Shown one piece after another: positions 7,618-17,209 of a stretch of 64,000 bases of DNA. The DNA is from an uncultured Bacilli bacterium (lineage in GTDB: Bacteria; Bacillota_I; Bacilli_A; RF39; UBA660). A model generated the notes under the pieces. The model had not been told where the DNA came from, made no database searches, and saw only the letters and a program-made list of their open reading frames with translations. Every line of letters starts with the position of its first letter. Positions within the stretch are counted from its first letter, which is position 1. Position numbers and translations under genes: made by a program. The DNA is taken from the NCBI GenBank assembly GCA_947629655.1, contig CANREL010000007.1, positions 1 to 64,000 on the forward strand, in the 5' to 3' direction.

Positions 7618-8547
7618 ATGCCAAAGAAGAAAAAGAAAATAAAGATATTAATTATTTTAAGTATTATTATTCTTTTAATTTTAGAAGTAATATACTTTAG
7701 TAAAAATATGCAAAGAAATAATATATATGAAGCAAAAAATAAAACGTACTATGAAGTTACTTTAAAACCTAATACTTATTTTATTGATAATAAAATAGAA
7801 GCTAATAATTATTACATTGCCAATTCCATTAAAACTATTGATATTTATTTTAATTACTATTTAAAAAATAAGACAAAGAAAAACATTAACTACTCTTATG
7901 ATATTACAACTACTCTAAAAAGTTACGCTGATAATGGTACTAAATTAATTTGGAGTAAAGATTTCAATTTAAAAAAGACAAATAATATAAAGAAAAAAGA
8001 AATTAATATAAAAGAAAATTATAAATTAGATTATCAATATTATGTCAATTATGTTAAAGCTTTTGAAAAATACTATAATATTAAAACTGAAACTTATCTA
8101 TATGTTAAACTTGATATTAAAATTAATGATCAGAATAATTCTCATGTTTTATTAACAATTCCTATTAATGAAAAAATTATCGAAATAACGATGAAAGAAG
8201 ATAATACTTTTTTAAAAAATAATACTAAAAATATTGAGTTCTATGAAATATTAGTCTTTGATTTTATAGTTATATTTATTATTATCACAGCAAGTAAAAT
8301 TTTATTCAGTAAAAATAATGAAGAATTTATTTTAAAAGAATATAACGATATAATTATAGCTATTAAAAATAGACCTAATATAAGTAGTAATAATATTATT
8401 TATTTAACTAATTTAAAAGATTTAATTAATATAGCCGTAAATAATAATATAAATATCTTTAATTATCAAAACGATTACTACACTATTATAAATAATACTT
8501 ATTATGTTTATGTTTTAAATATAAATGAAGATCTATCTAATCGATAG
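7618..8547 (+). CDS. DUF5305-like membrane protein of the SipW locus
   Basis: 309 residues. It has a basic N-terminus, a TM segment (about 8-27), an extracellular beta domain of about 170 residues, a second TM (about 212-232), and a cytosolic tail with a repeated 'L-x-D-L-I-x-I-A ... Y-x-x-Y-Y' pattern. This topology and the position beside a S26B signal peptidase match DUF5305 proteins, which occur with SipW-like enzymes in archaea and Firmicutes. Its role is unknown; a scaffold or accessory factor for the secreted fibre protein is a reasonable guess. It is extremely AT-rich. The stop codon lies inside the stem of the operon terminator. Confidence 0.68.
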   Translation: MPKKKKKIKILIILSIIILLILEVIYFSKNMQRNNIYEAKNKTYYEVTLKPNTYFIDNKIEANNYYIANSIKTIDIYFNYYLKNKTKKNINYSYDITTTLKSYADNGTKLIWSKDFNLKKTNNIKKKEINIKENYKLDYQYYVNYVKAFEKYYNIKTETYLYVKLDIKINDQNNSHVLLTIPINEKIIEITMKEDNTFLKNNTKNIEFYEILVFDFIVIFIIITASKILFSKNNEEFILKEYNDIIIAIKNRPNISSNNIIYLTNLKDLINIAVNNNINIFNYQNDYYTIINNTYYVYVLNINEDLSNR

Positions 8548-8557
8548 TTCTTTTTTT
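8528..8557 (+). terminator. terminator of the SipW operon
   Basis: A hairpin centred on CTATC-TAATC-GATAG with flanking A-T pairs, followed by seven T. It overlaps the last codons of the DUF5305 gene and is nearly identical to the tRNA-Gly terminator at 1199-1227. Confidence 0.85.
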
Positions 8558-8576
8558 ATAATTATTTAAATCTATA

Positions 8577-8605
8577 TTGACAATTAATTATGAGAATAAT
8601 ATAAT
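8577..8605 (+). promoter_or_regulatory. consensus sigma-A promoter of htpG
   Basis: TTGACA, a 17-base spacer and TATAAT, a perfect match. The CIRCE element starts five bases downstream, over the expected start point. Confidence 0.93.
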
Positions 8606-8609
8606 TTAT

Positions 8610-8636
8610 TTAGCACTTAGATAATTAGAGTGCTAA
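8610..8636 (+). promoter_or_regulatory. CIRCE element (HrcA operator)
   Basis: TTAGCACTT-N9-GAGTGCTAA. It matches the CIRCE consensus TTAGCACTC-N9-GAGTGCTAA at 17 of 18 arm positions. HrcA binding here would repress htpG until heat shock. Confidence 0.92.
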
Positions 8637-8650
8637 AGGAGAAAAGTTAT

Positions 8651-10477
8651 ATGAAAGAATTTAAAGCAGAATCTAAAAGATTAATGGAATTGATGATTAA
8701 TTCGATCTATACGAATAAAGAAATATTTTTAAGGGAAATCATTTCTAATGCATCAGATGCTATTGATAAACTGCATTACAAATCTTTAACTGATAAAAAG
8801 ATGAATATAAAAAAGGATGATTTTAACATAATTGTTAAAATTGATAAAGATGCTAGAACCTTAACTATTTCTGATAATGGTATAGGTATGACGAAAGATG
8901 AATTGGAAACTAATTTAGGTACAATTGCTAAAAGTGGTTCTTTTGATTTCAAAGAACAAAATAAGAAGAAGGAAAACATTGATATAATTGGACAATTTGG
9001 TGTCGGTTTCTACTCTTCTTTTATGGTATCTTCAAAAGTTGAAGTAATTTCTAAAGCTTTTGGTAGTGATGAAGCTAATTCTTGGTCTTCAACAGGAATT
9101 GAAGGTTATACGATAAAAAAAGCTAATAAAGAGAATTATGGTACTGATATAATTCTAACGATTAAAGATGATGAAGAGTACAATCGCTATTTAGATAATT
9201 ATGAAATCAAAGGTCTAATAAAAAAATATTCTGATTACATCACCTATCCAATAAAAATGGAAGTTGTCGATGGTAAAAAGAAAAAATTAGAGACAATCAA
9301 TAGTTTAGTTCCTTTGTGGAAACGTAATAAAAAAGATATTAGTGATGAAGAATATGATACATTCTACTCTGATAAGTTTTTTGATTATGAAAAACCTCTA
9401 CGTCACATTCATACTAAAGCTGAAGGAATGCTAGAATACAACTCTTTAATTTATATTCCATCACATGCCAGTTTTGATTACTACTCTAAGGAATATGAAA
9501 AAGGTTTACAATTATACTCTAATGGAGTATTGATCATGGAAAAATGTGCTGATTTGATACCTGATTATTTCAGTTTTGTCAAAGGTGTTGTCGATTCACC
9601 AGATCTATCTCTTAACATTTCACGTGAGATGTTACAACAAAACAGAGTTTTAAAAACGATTTCGAACAATATTGAAAAACACATAAAAAATGAATTGATT
9701 GACATGCAGAAAGATAATCGTGATGACTATTTAAAATTCTGGGACGCTTTTGGTTTACAAATAAAAGCTGGTATTTATAACAGTTATGGAATGGATAAAG
9801 AAAAACTTCAAGATTTATTAATGTTTTACTCTTCTAAAGAAGATAAATTAGTCACTCTAAAAGAATATATCGAAAATAACAAAGATGAAAAAGATATATA
9901 TTATGCTTGTGGATCATCAATTGATCAAATAAAGACTTTACCACAAGTAGAAGCGATGATTTCTAAAGATAAAGATATTCTTTTATGTTCTAATTATTTA
10001 GATGAATTTGTCTTTAAAGCTATGACTAAATATGAAGAAAAAGACTTTAAGAATGTTTGTTCTGATAATGTTGATTTAGATAGTGAGGAAGAAAAAGAAG
10101 AACTTAAAACTTTAAATGAAAAAGCTAAAGATTTATTAGAACTTATGAAAGATGAGATTGATGTCAAAGAAGTTAAATTTACTAGTAAACTTAAAAATCA
10201 TCCAGTATGTTTGTCAACAGTTGGTGAGATATCTGTAGAAATGGAAAAGACGATTAATGCTATGCCAACTAATGAATCTATTAATGCGCAAAAGATATTA
10301 GAGATCAATTCCCATCATCCAATTGCTCAAAAACTTCAAGATTTATATGATAAAGATAAAGATGAATTGAAAAAATATAGTAAAGTATTATATGCTCAGG
10401 CACGATTAATTGAAGGTTTACCTATTGATAATCCTACTGAAATAACTGATCTCGTTTGTGAGATGCTTGTAAAATAA
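8651..10477 (+). CDS. htpG: molecular chaperone HtpG (Hsp90)
   Basis: 608 residues from ATG 8651, with AAAGGAG nine bases upstream; a GTG at 8630 lies inside the CIRCE element and was rejected. The GHKL ATP-binding region at the N-terminus has EIISNASDAIDKL, ISDNGIGMT and IGQFGVGFYSSF, then the middle domain (SLVPLW; SREMLQQN with the catalytic Arg) and the C-terminal dimerisation domain. It is a cytosolic ATP-dependent chaperone. The perfect promoter plus CIRCE indicates HrcA control, whereas B. subtilis htpG is a class III heat-shock gene without CIRCE, so the regulatory wiring differs. It is a single-gene transcript ending in a shared terminator. Confidence 0.98.
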   Translation: MKEFKAESKRLMELMINSIYTNKEIFLREIISNASDAIDKLHYKSLTDKKMNIKKDDFNIIVKIDKDARTLTISDNGIGMTKDELETNLGTIAKSGSFDFKEQNKKKENIDIIGQFGVGFYSSFMVSSKVEVISKAFGSDEANSWSSTGIEGYTIKKANKENYGTDIILTIKDDEEYNRYLDNYEIKGLIKKYSDYITYPIKMEVVDGKKKKLETINSLVPLWKRNKKDISDEEYDTFYSDKFFDYEKPLRHIHTKAEGMLEYNSLIYIPSHASFDYYSKEYEKGLQLYSNGVLIMEKCADLIPDYFSFVKGVVDSPDLSLNISREMLQQNRVLKTISNNIEKHIKNELIDMQKDNRDDYLKFWDAFGLQIKAGIYNSYGMDKEKLQDLLMFYSSKEDKLVTLKEYIENNKDEKDIYYACGSSIDQIKTLPQVEAMISKDKDILLCSNYLDEFVFKAMTKYEEKDFKNVCSDNVDLDSEEEKEELKTLNEKAKDLLELMKDEIDVKEVKFTSKLKNHPVCLSTVGEISVEMEKTINAMPTNESINAQKILEINSHHPIAQKLQDLYDKDKDELKKYSKVLYAQARLIEGLPIDNPTEITDLVCEMLVK

Positions 10478-10487
10478 ATATTAATAA

Positions 10488-10516
10488 AAAAGTAGACTAT
10501 TGTTTAGTCTACTTTT
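10488..10516. terminator. bidirectional terminator between htpG and the ALDH-like gene
   Basis: AAAAGTAGACTA-TTGT-pairing arm-TCTACTTTT, with A runs before and T runs after the stem. It can end the converging transcripts from both sides. Confidence 0.9.
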
Positions 10517-10528
10517 ATTATGTATTTT

Positions 10529-11554
10529 TTAGTACTCTTCTTCTTCAGACAATTTAATATTTTTAGAATTACCGTCAAACTCTGGATCAAAAGGATATAT
10601 TATCTTTTTTTCAATTACTAGATCAGATTGTTTAATATCAATTACTCTTTCAATAGTTGGACTGGCATTAGCCGTGACAATTGATGACTTTACTCCATTG
10701 ATAAATTTAGAAGCATTTTCAGAAGATGAAGTAAATATCGCAGCACTATATCTACTACCATTATAATTTATTTGCGTTATTGCTTCATCAATATCATTTA
10801 CATGAAGAGAATTGGGATAATCTAGTTCAAGAGCATCATTGATGTATATTTGGACATTTAATCCCGTATTGATAATATCATTTATGAAAGATAGATGCGT
10901 TTTATCTTCGATATATAGATCAAAGTTTTCATAACCACTAGTAATTATTACATTTTTACTCTTTGGGATGATGGCATTTTGAAAAGAATGGTCACCGATA
11001 CAAATGACTAAATCTATGTTGGCATAATTTGATAAAATTTTTTCATAATTGTCATCTATGTACATTTGAATTAAGTACTTGGAAATATTAAATTGTTCTA
11101 AAACACTTTGAGCAATTTGAAGGATGAACTGATTAGTTCCAAACATATAACCATTATTGGCAAAGATGACCGTATTACCAGCTAAAATATTTCTTAAAAG
11201 CATTTCAATGATGACATATGAATTACCATCATTGATGACGATGACGTTTCCCCTATCCATTATTTGAGTACCATAGATAATTTTATTATTTGTATCTCTT
11301 TGAACATTGGTGACGTCACCATATACTATATTCTCTTTTTCAATATTATTAAATATATTATTGATAATGGCATGATCAATTTGGAAACCATTATTATTTT
11401 TGACATCGATTTGATTTGCTTTAAGCATCATTCCTCTATTATCTTCAAAGGCAACTTTTAGTTTTTTCAATAAATTTTGCACATTTTCTCTTAAAACTTC
11501 TTTATCTACTATTAGTGCTTTGGCGATAATGTCATTCATATCATTACCTTGCAT
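10529..11554 (-). CDS. degenerate aldehyde-dehydrogenase-fold protein (ProA-like, no catalytic Cys)
   Basis: 341 residues from ATG 11554 (GAGGTG six bases upstream; ATG 11539 also has a site). The order of blocks follows gamma-glutamyl phosphate reductase. There is a helical N-terminus, a Rossmann stretch with 'G-N-S-x-V ... AGNTVIFA' (about 110-135), a second strand 'DLVICIGD', and a C-terminal block 'GSRYSAAIFTSSSENASKF...TANASPT' that mirrors the ProA 'NAS' loop. The active-site region where ProA has N-A-K-x6-C contains no cysteine; the whole protein has a single Cys, in LVICIGD. It is therefore probably a non-catalytic binding protein. It overlaps the stop of the 1644-residue gene upstream, so the two are translationally coupled and may act together. 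Confidence 0.6.
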   Translation of the reverse strand: MQGNDMNDIIAKALIVDKEVLRENVQNLLKKLKVAFEDNRGMMLKANQIDVKNNNGFQIDHAIINNIFNNIEKENIVYGDVTNVQRDTNNKIIYGTQIMDRGNVIVINDGNSYVIIEMLLRNILAGNTVIFANNGYMFGTNQFILQIAQSVLEQFNISKYLIQMYIDDNYEKILSNYANIDLVICIGDHSFQNAIIPKSKNVIITSGYENFDLYIEDKTHLSFINDIINTGLNVQIYINDALELDYPNSLHVNDIDEAITQINYNGSRYSAAIFTSSSENASKFINGVKSSIVTANASPTIERVIDIKQSDLVIEKKIIYPFDPEFDGNSKNIKLSEEEEY

Positions 11555-14500
11555 GACCAACACCTCTTTCTACATCTATCTCACTCATGGAGTCAACTGC
11601 TTTAGCATACATTTCTTTTTGTCTTTCATCAAGACGAGAGATATCTATTTGTTTTTCTTTACCGATTTGTTCTAATGCTAACCCTATTTGTTTAGTAACT
11701 GTACTTTCAATGTCTAGTGGTTGATATTTAGAGTTTATTTTTGTATTGAATAGTAAATCACCAATTCTTACTCCGTCATCAAAAGTATCATATATAATGG
11801 CAAAGTTTGGATGAACTATGACTTTAGTCGTATCAGGACTTAAATCATAATTTTTAGCTAGCTCAGTGACGAGATGTTTCTCATCGGTATCTCTTTTTAT
11901 TTTTGTCTCTAAATACTGAGGATTCTCTTTTGTCACAATTTCTAATTTTTCTAATGTCAACAACTGTTTTTCACTGAAATTATTATCATCATATTCAACA
12001 TATAGATCATTATGAACAGCTAAAGTATCACCACTATATGGTTTTCTATCTTCTCTTTCTTCTAATATGTATTGTCTTGTTGCTGAGTCATTCGTATAAA
12101 GACCACGTTGTAACTTAACTGGTTCTACGAATGGTAGAGGTCGATCTAAATGTATATTATTATCTAACTCTAATGTTTCAAAAGATCCTTTGATATTACT
12201 ATATCCTTCACCAGTAGTAATCTTTCCCAAACGCAAGCCTTCATATTGTTCTTGTGATATTTTACCAGCATCTAAAAGGGAGCGATATACTTTTTCGTCT
12301 TCAACAATCAATTCATGAGCGGCTTGTTTATATATATCTAGTATTTCATCAGTAAAATCATTTCTAATTCCTGAATCTTCTCTACCTCGTTCTATGCCAT
12401 GATTCCACATCTGTTGATCTGGAACTTCTATGTTATCAAAACATAAAACGTCTTTATTACGCCAAACCCAACTTTGCGCTACTAATTCACCATTTTCATC
12501 ATAGATGACAAAGACGCGACCATTTTTATCAACCATGCTGTGTTCCATGCACAATTCTGCTGGTTCACCTAATCTTTGACAACAATCTGAAAGTTTACCA
12601 ATAGCCATAGCTAAAGAATCATCAAGACGCAATAATTGATAAGTATATTGTCCACGTTTACCCTCAACTCTTGGTATTGAACTAAATGTTCGCTGCTTAC
12701 CATAATTATATATTTCTTGTAAAATTTCAAAATCACTTTGACTATATTGATTAATAGCCGCTACTCTAGCAACTCCTTCATTACCAATATCAACATTTTC
12801 ATAACGATTGTCATCGATAAAACTAAGAGCTAATTCTAAAGTTAAAGGAATATTACTATAAAGTGTTTTAATTTCTTCAAATCTTCTTTGGATAGGAGCA
12901 ATATTTGATAAATAGTCGTTATTTTTTATAATTTTATCAAAATTAGCCAAGAAGAATTCTCTAAACTCGGAATCGTATTCCATCTTAAAACCGCCGATAT
13001 AATGATGAGCTTTACTAGGTGTCAATATTGGTAATTCATCAAATTTTTCTAAAATATTACGAATGGCTTTGGAAGTTTGAGGATAACTTTGTGAATTTAT
13101 TGTCAATGTATGTGAACCATCTTCATTTTTACGATAAAATTGACTAAAGATACTTTTAGAAAAATCAAGATTGACCTTTTCTTTTTGCATAGCCTCTAGA
13201 AAATTTACTAGTGTATCATTATCTATTCGATCGTAGAAAAAATTAGTTTTAACGTGTTCAATCATTTTTTCATATACTTCTTCAATATTGATATCAGGTG
13301 ATTGTTGCGCGCTCATTTGTAAATTATCATCATAATCAAAAAATACATTATGATCAATTCTAAAAAAGGTAGCGTATTGACTATTATTATCGATGCTTTC
13401 ATCGATTCGCTCCAATATGGATTTATATTGAGGATCAATTCTTCGTGGTAAACCCGTCAACAATTCTTGTAATTTTTTAAATCCTCTTTGATCTTGATCA
13501 AAAGCACCAAAAGAATATGCTAATTTTAACATGGCATCTCTATGATCAGGAAGATTAGCAAATCCTTTAATACGCATTAAATTACTCCAGTTTGATCCTG
13601 ATATTAAAAACTTATCAGCTTCTTCCAATGGAAAATTTTGCATGACGATGTAATCGGGAATGAATTTGCCACCCGTTTTGTCATACCACTTCTTCATCAA
13701 GCTAACATTATGATTTTTTAACATCGTCGTTACTGTTTCCGTTCTATTAATTCCCAATTTAATAGCTCGCTCATCACCAAAAAGTTCTAAGAATTCAGCA
13801 ATGTCTCTTTTTAAATATCGGTTATGCAATAATGAAGTAGATATGGCTTTATCTTTGAGATATGGCATCCATTCTTTATGTTCTTTTAATACTTCAAATG
13901 TCAAATAGTAATTGTTTCCAATATTATAGAAATATCTTTGCAATTCTTCAGGAGCATTTTCATCCAAGAACAATTCAGGATGATGTTCTTTTAAAAAGTC
14001 TGGAGCACTAGCCGGTTGATATTGAATATTTCCAGCTAGGCACTCTTTAGTGATGATATTTTCAATCATAGTTGATATTTCTTCAAAAGAAACATTTTTT
14101 CCTTCGCGACGAAGATCGATGTATGAACCATCAACTAAAGTTACATAATCATGTAAATAAGTACACATACCATTCATGTATTTTCCATACTTAGAGCACA
14201 TTTCAAGGAAATGTTCATTGCCATAGACTTGTAATAGTTCAAGTTCACCATTACTAGTACTCATTATAATATTTAAGTTTTTATCTTTGAGAATTGATAA
14301 TAATTGAGGATATTTTTTTATATCTTCTTTACTCAAACGTTTAGTATAAATTGCTTTTCTTATTTCATCTTTTTCTTTATCAGAAACATCTAAATCTTTT
14401 AAATTTACAAATATATCTGGATGTTCAAAAACAAATTCTGGGATATTCTCTAAATAAGAATAATTATAACCACTACCATCATTGACTATTTTAGCAAAAA

Positions 14501-16478
14501 TAGAATCGCGTACAGCTCTTTCAACAGATTCTTCATTTTCAAAGAAATCACCATGGCATTCGACTTGAAGTTCTGATAAGATATCACCATATTTTACAAC
14601 TAAATTCAATAGTTTTTCATTGCCATAACGCGCTACATATTCATCAATAAAATTAGTAGTCTTAATCGTATTTTCATCTTCTTTAGTGACTAATTTGATA
14701 TTGGCATTCAACGTATTGTTCATATTTTTATCTACTAAAAAAGAAACGTATTCTCTATGATTATATAAAAATTTTGGTGTAATATTATTTTTGTAAAAAG
14801 CATCGCGCAATTCTTCGGGAGCTTTTGAATCAATGAATATCGCTGGATGTTCATCACGAAATTCACCTTGCATCCAGTCATAATCAGGATAGTCAGTAAA
14901 TATTTTATGCTTGCGCATGACGTCGATACAATCAGCAATGGCATTGTTAAAGTCAGGATAAGATAGTATTCCATCATGGAAATTAATATCATTAAAAAAA
15001 CCACTTCTCAAAGAGTAAACAAGAGCATTAAACATCAATAAATCTTGTGGATTTGATTCTGGTGAATGAGAAAAGAATCCAGTTTCACGTTCAAATCTTT
15101 TTATATTTTCTAAATTGAAGGCATCAATTAATAGTTGTTGACTACTATCTACTATGACTGTTTTATTAGTCAAATTCAACAATTCATCTTTGGTATGAAT
15201 ACTATCAATAAAAGTAAAATTCATTGATGATAGCCATTTCGGTATTTCATAAACAACTTGTCCATCGACATAATTTTTAATGTTATTATTCGAAACATAA
15301 TTTTGAAAAACTTTTTTAACCATTTGAGAAAAGTTTTCTTCTAGAGGAAGATTAGGATTTAAATGATTTAGAAAAGAACTGGCATTCTCTCTACTCATGA
15401 TGTATTCAATCACATCAGGATGCATCTTAATTATTTTTTGAAGATTGCCATAACCAAGTCCCTCATAGAGTCTCATCGTACGATAATCGTAATCCATAAA
15501 GTTCTCTACAGGCATGTTTTCAAATAATTCAATGTTTTGCATGACGTCATCCAAAGTCAATTTATGTTTATAATATCTCGTTCGCAACTCATTAGGAATA
15601 GAAGGATCAGTCAAAAATATATCAGAATTTTCTTTGACAAAAAGTTCAGGGAATAAATCTAATCTAATTTCTTGAGACCAAGAGTTTAAAATTTTATCTC
15701 TCATGTATGAATAACATATCTTTTTAACATCAGAAATATCAGCATTTTTTAACTGTTCAACATATTCATCAAAACTCATCGTATTATTTTTGGTATTTAT
15801 CATGTGACGATAATAAGTATTAGCAAAAGCTAAACTCTGATTCAATAAATTATATTCCTCTTGTGAGTAATGATATAATTCAATTAATTTTTCCATGCCA
15901 AAAGTTTTAAAAATATAACTATCAAGTTTAAAATGATCAAGATGTACTTCAACATTCTTATCTTTAAGTTCTTCTAATTGAGAAGATGACAAATTCGTTA
16001 AATCTTCAATCGTTATTAAACCACTATAATATTTTTCTTTAAATTCATCAGAAAAAAGATCTGATAAAAATATTTTAGGGTTTTCTAAAATAGTCTTTTC
16101 ATCAAAATCTTTAGGATTTAAAAATGATCCTAATTTGTCTAAATTTCTAACGTTACAACCACTAAAATTAGCATGACCATAATAGTCAATTAAATTGAAA
16201 TCGATATTAGCTCGCGTTTTGGAAAAGTCAGCTATATGGGTATCATCTGATAATATTTCCATACCCTTCCATTCTTCAAAGGGAATGTCACTCAAATCGT
16301 GAGATAACAAGCGATTTTGAAGAGCTAGATATTGATTAATAAATTTTTCTTCATTCTCATCACTATTAAAATCAGGGTTGTCTTTGTTAAGTTCATATTC
16401 TTCATCAGCTTGACGTAACAACTCCGTAATTTCTAATCTAATACCTCTAAACTCAGATAAACTCATTTTTTCGATCAT
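11544..16478 (-). CDS. giant repeat protein (1644 aa) with C-terminal Cys-Cys domain
   Basis: I do not recognise this as a named family. There is no signal peptide or TM segment, so it is probably cytosolic. Five degenerate repeats of about 170-230 residues can be followed through the first 1000 residues. Each has a core like 'I-F-(L/I)-D-x-x-A-P-E-E-L-R-x-x-(F/Y)-Y' followed by 'L-x-x-H-x-(E/W)-x-x-x-L-x-D-K' and a helix 'Y-G-x-E-x-L-x-x-L'. Around residues 1290-1380 comes a compact domain with LSDCCQRLGEP, NGRVFVIYDENGELVAQS and LCFDNIEV. It is shared with the two leucine-rich-repeat giants at 55.2-61.6 kb. A further 250 charged residues follow. AAGGTG precedes ATG 16478. The ALDH-like gene overlaps its end. 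Confidence 0.72.
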   Translation of the reverse strand: MIEKMSLSEFRGIRLEITELLRQADEEYELNKDNPDFNSDENEEKFINQYLALQNRLLSHDLSDIPFEEWKGMEILSDDTHIADFSKTRANIDFNLIDYYGHANFSGCNVRNLDKLGSFLNPKDFDEKTILENPKIFLSDLFSDEFKEKYYSGLITIEDLTNLSSSQLEELKDKNVEVHLDHFKLDSYIFKTFGMEKLIELYHYSQEEYNLLNQSLAFANTYYRHMINTKNNTMSFDEYVEQLKNADISDVKKICYSYMRDKILNSWSQEIRLDLFPELFVKENSDIFLTDPSIPNELRTRYYKHKLTLDDVMQNIELFENMPVENFMDYDYRTMRLYEGLGYGNLQKIIKMHPDVIEYIMSRENASSFLNHLNPNLPLEENFSQMVKKVFQNYVSNNNIKNYVDGQVVYEIPKWLSSMNFTFIDSIHTKDELLNLTNKTVIVDSSQQLLIDAFNLENIKRFERETGFFSHSPESNPQDLLMFNALVYSLRSGFFNDINFHDGILSYPDFNNAIADCIDVMRKHKIFTDYPDYDWMQGEFRDEHPAIFIDSKAPEELRDAFYKNNITPKFLYNHREYVSFLVDKNMNNTLNANIKLVTKEDENTIKTTNFIDEYVARYGNEKLLNLVVKYGDILSELQVECHGDFFENEESVERAVRDSIFAKIVNDGSGYNYSYLENIPEFVFEHPDIFVNLKDLDVSDKEKDEIRKAIYTKRLSKEDIKKYPQLLSILKDKNLNIIMSTSNGELELLQVYGNEHFLEMCSKYGKYMNGMCTYLHDYVTLVDGSYIDLRREGKNVSFEEISTMIENIITKECLAGNIQYQPASAPDFLKEHHPELFLDENAPEELQRYFYNIGNNYYLTFEVLKEHKEWMPYLKDKAISTSLLHNRYLKRDIAEFLELFGDERAIKLGINRTETVTTMLKNHNVSLMKKWYDKTGGKFIPDYIVMQNFPLEEADKFLISGSNWSNLMRIKGFANLPDHRDAMLKLAYSFGAFDQDQRGFKKLQELLTGLPRRIDPQYKSILERIDESIDNNSQYATFFRIDHNVFFDYDDNLQMSAQQSPDINIEEVYEKMIEHVKTNFFYDRIDNDTLVNFLEAMQKEKVNLDFSKSIFSQFYRKNEDGSHTLTINSQSYPQTSKAIRNILEKFDELPILTPSKAHHYIGGFKMEYDSEFREFFLANFDKIIKNNDYLSNIAPIQRRFEEIKTLYSNIPLTLELALSFIDDNRYENVDIGNEGVARVAAINQYSQSDFEILQEIYNYGKQRTFSSIPRVEGKRGQYTYQLLRLDDSLAMAIGKLSDCCQRLGEPAELCMEHSMVDKNGRVFVIYDENGELVAQSWVWRNKDVLCFDNIEVPDQQMWNHGIERGREDSGIRNDFTDEILDIYKQAAHELIVEDEKVYRSLLDAGKISQEQYEGLRLGKITTGEGYSNIKGSFETLELDNNIHLDRPLPFVEPVKLQRGLYTNDSATRQYILEEREDRKPYSGDTLAVHNDLYVEYDDNNFSEKQLLTLEKLEIVTKENPQYLETKIKRDTDEKHLVTELAKNYDLSPDTTKVIVHPNFAIIYDTFDDGVRIGDLLFNTKINSKYQPLDIESTVTKQIGLALEQIGKEKQIDISRLDERQKEMYAKAVDSMSEIDVERGVGHAR

Positions 16479-16534
16479 ATAGCACCTTCTCTACTATTCT
16501 ATCTAATTATAACATAAACAAGAGTTTTTTTACT

Positions 16535-17209
16535 CTATTTTAACTCTTCTACTCTTTTAAATTTAGACGCGATGTAAATAAATGGTGTATCCAAGATAGC
16601 TATGATAAATTTGAATAGAATCATTGTAAAAATTAGTTCAATCATATCGTGATTACTAATTGTTCCAAAAAAAGAAATCGTCACAAAGAGTAAAGTATCA
16701 AATATTTGACTTATAAAAGTACTGATATTATTACTAATCCAAATTCTATTATATTTTTTCTTCAAGAATTGATAAATTCTAGTATCAATATTTTGACTGA
16801 TGTAATAGGCAACCATGCTTCCTATTGTAATTCTTGGAATATAATTAAAAATTGTCTCTAAAGCTTTTTGAGAGGTATCGACACTACTGGGTTCATATTT
16901 TAAAAATATCCACATGAAAAGCGTGAAGACAAGCATTGAACAAAAACTCAAATTTATGGCTTTTGTCGCTTCTTTTTCACCATATTTTTCACTTAGAATA
17001 TCCGTAGTTAAAAAGATGGAACCATAAGAAATATTACCAAGAGATATCACAAATCCAAATAGTTCAGATATCTTAATAGTTTGAATGTTACAAATGATAA
17101 TACTGATACACATCCATATGTATAGACCAATTTTACCAAATTTTTTATAACACAAAATGGTTAGAAAAAAAGATATTAATAAATAAGAAATGGATATTAA
17201 TAAATTCAT
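16535..17209 (-). CDS. queuosine precursor transporter (YhhQ/VUT family)
   Basis: 224 residues with six hydrophobic segments. Family features are the conserved block 'G[23 protein letters not shown]' (about 58-82) and the later 'G-S-M-x-A-Y-x-I-S-Q-x-x-D-x-x-I-Y' block. These are diagnostic of the YhhQ/VUT (COG1738) transporters that take up preQ0/preQ1 or queuine. It sits in the cytoplasmic membrane. I see no preQ1 riboswitch in front of it. The start overlaps the stop of a stand-alone FtsK-gamma gene by four bases (GAGGATGAATC precedes the ATG), so the two are co-translated, although no functional link is known. Confidence 0.88.
   Translation of the reverse strand: MNLLISISYLLISFFLTILCYKKFGKIGLYIWMCISIIICNIQTIKISELFGFVISLGNISYGSIFLTTDILSEKYGEKEATKAINLSFCSMLVFTLFMWIFLKYEPSSVDTSQKALETIFNYIPRITIGSMVAYYISQNIDTRIYQFLKKKYNRIWISNNISTFISQIFDTLLFVTISFFGTISNHDMIELIFTMILFKFIIAILDTPFIYIASKFKRVEELK

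Noticed and set aside
10529-11554. Annotation of the ALDH-like gene as proA
   Set aside because: The catalytic cysteine and surrounding N-A-K block are absent, and there is no proB nearby.
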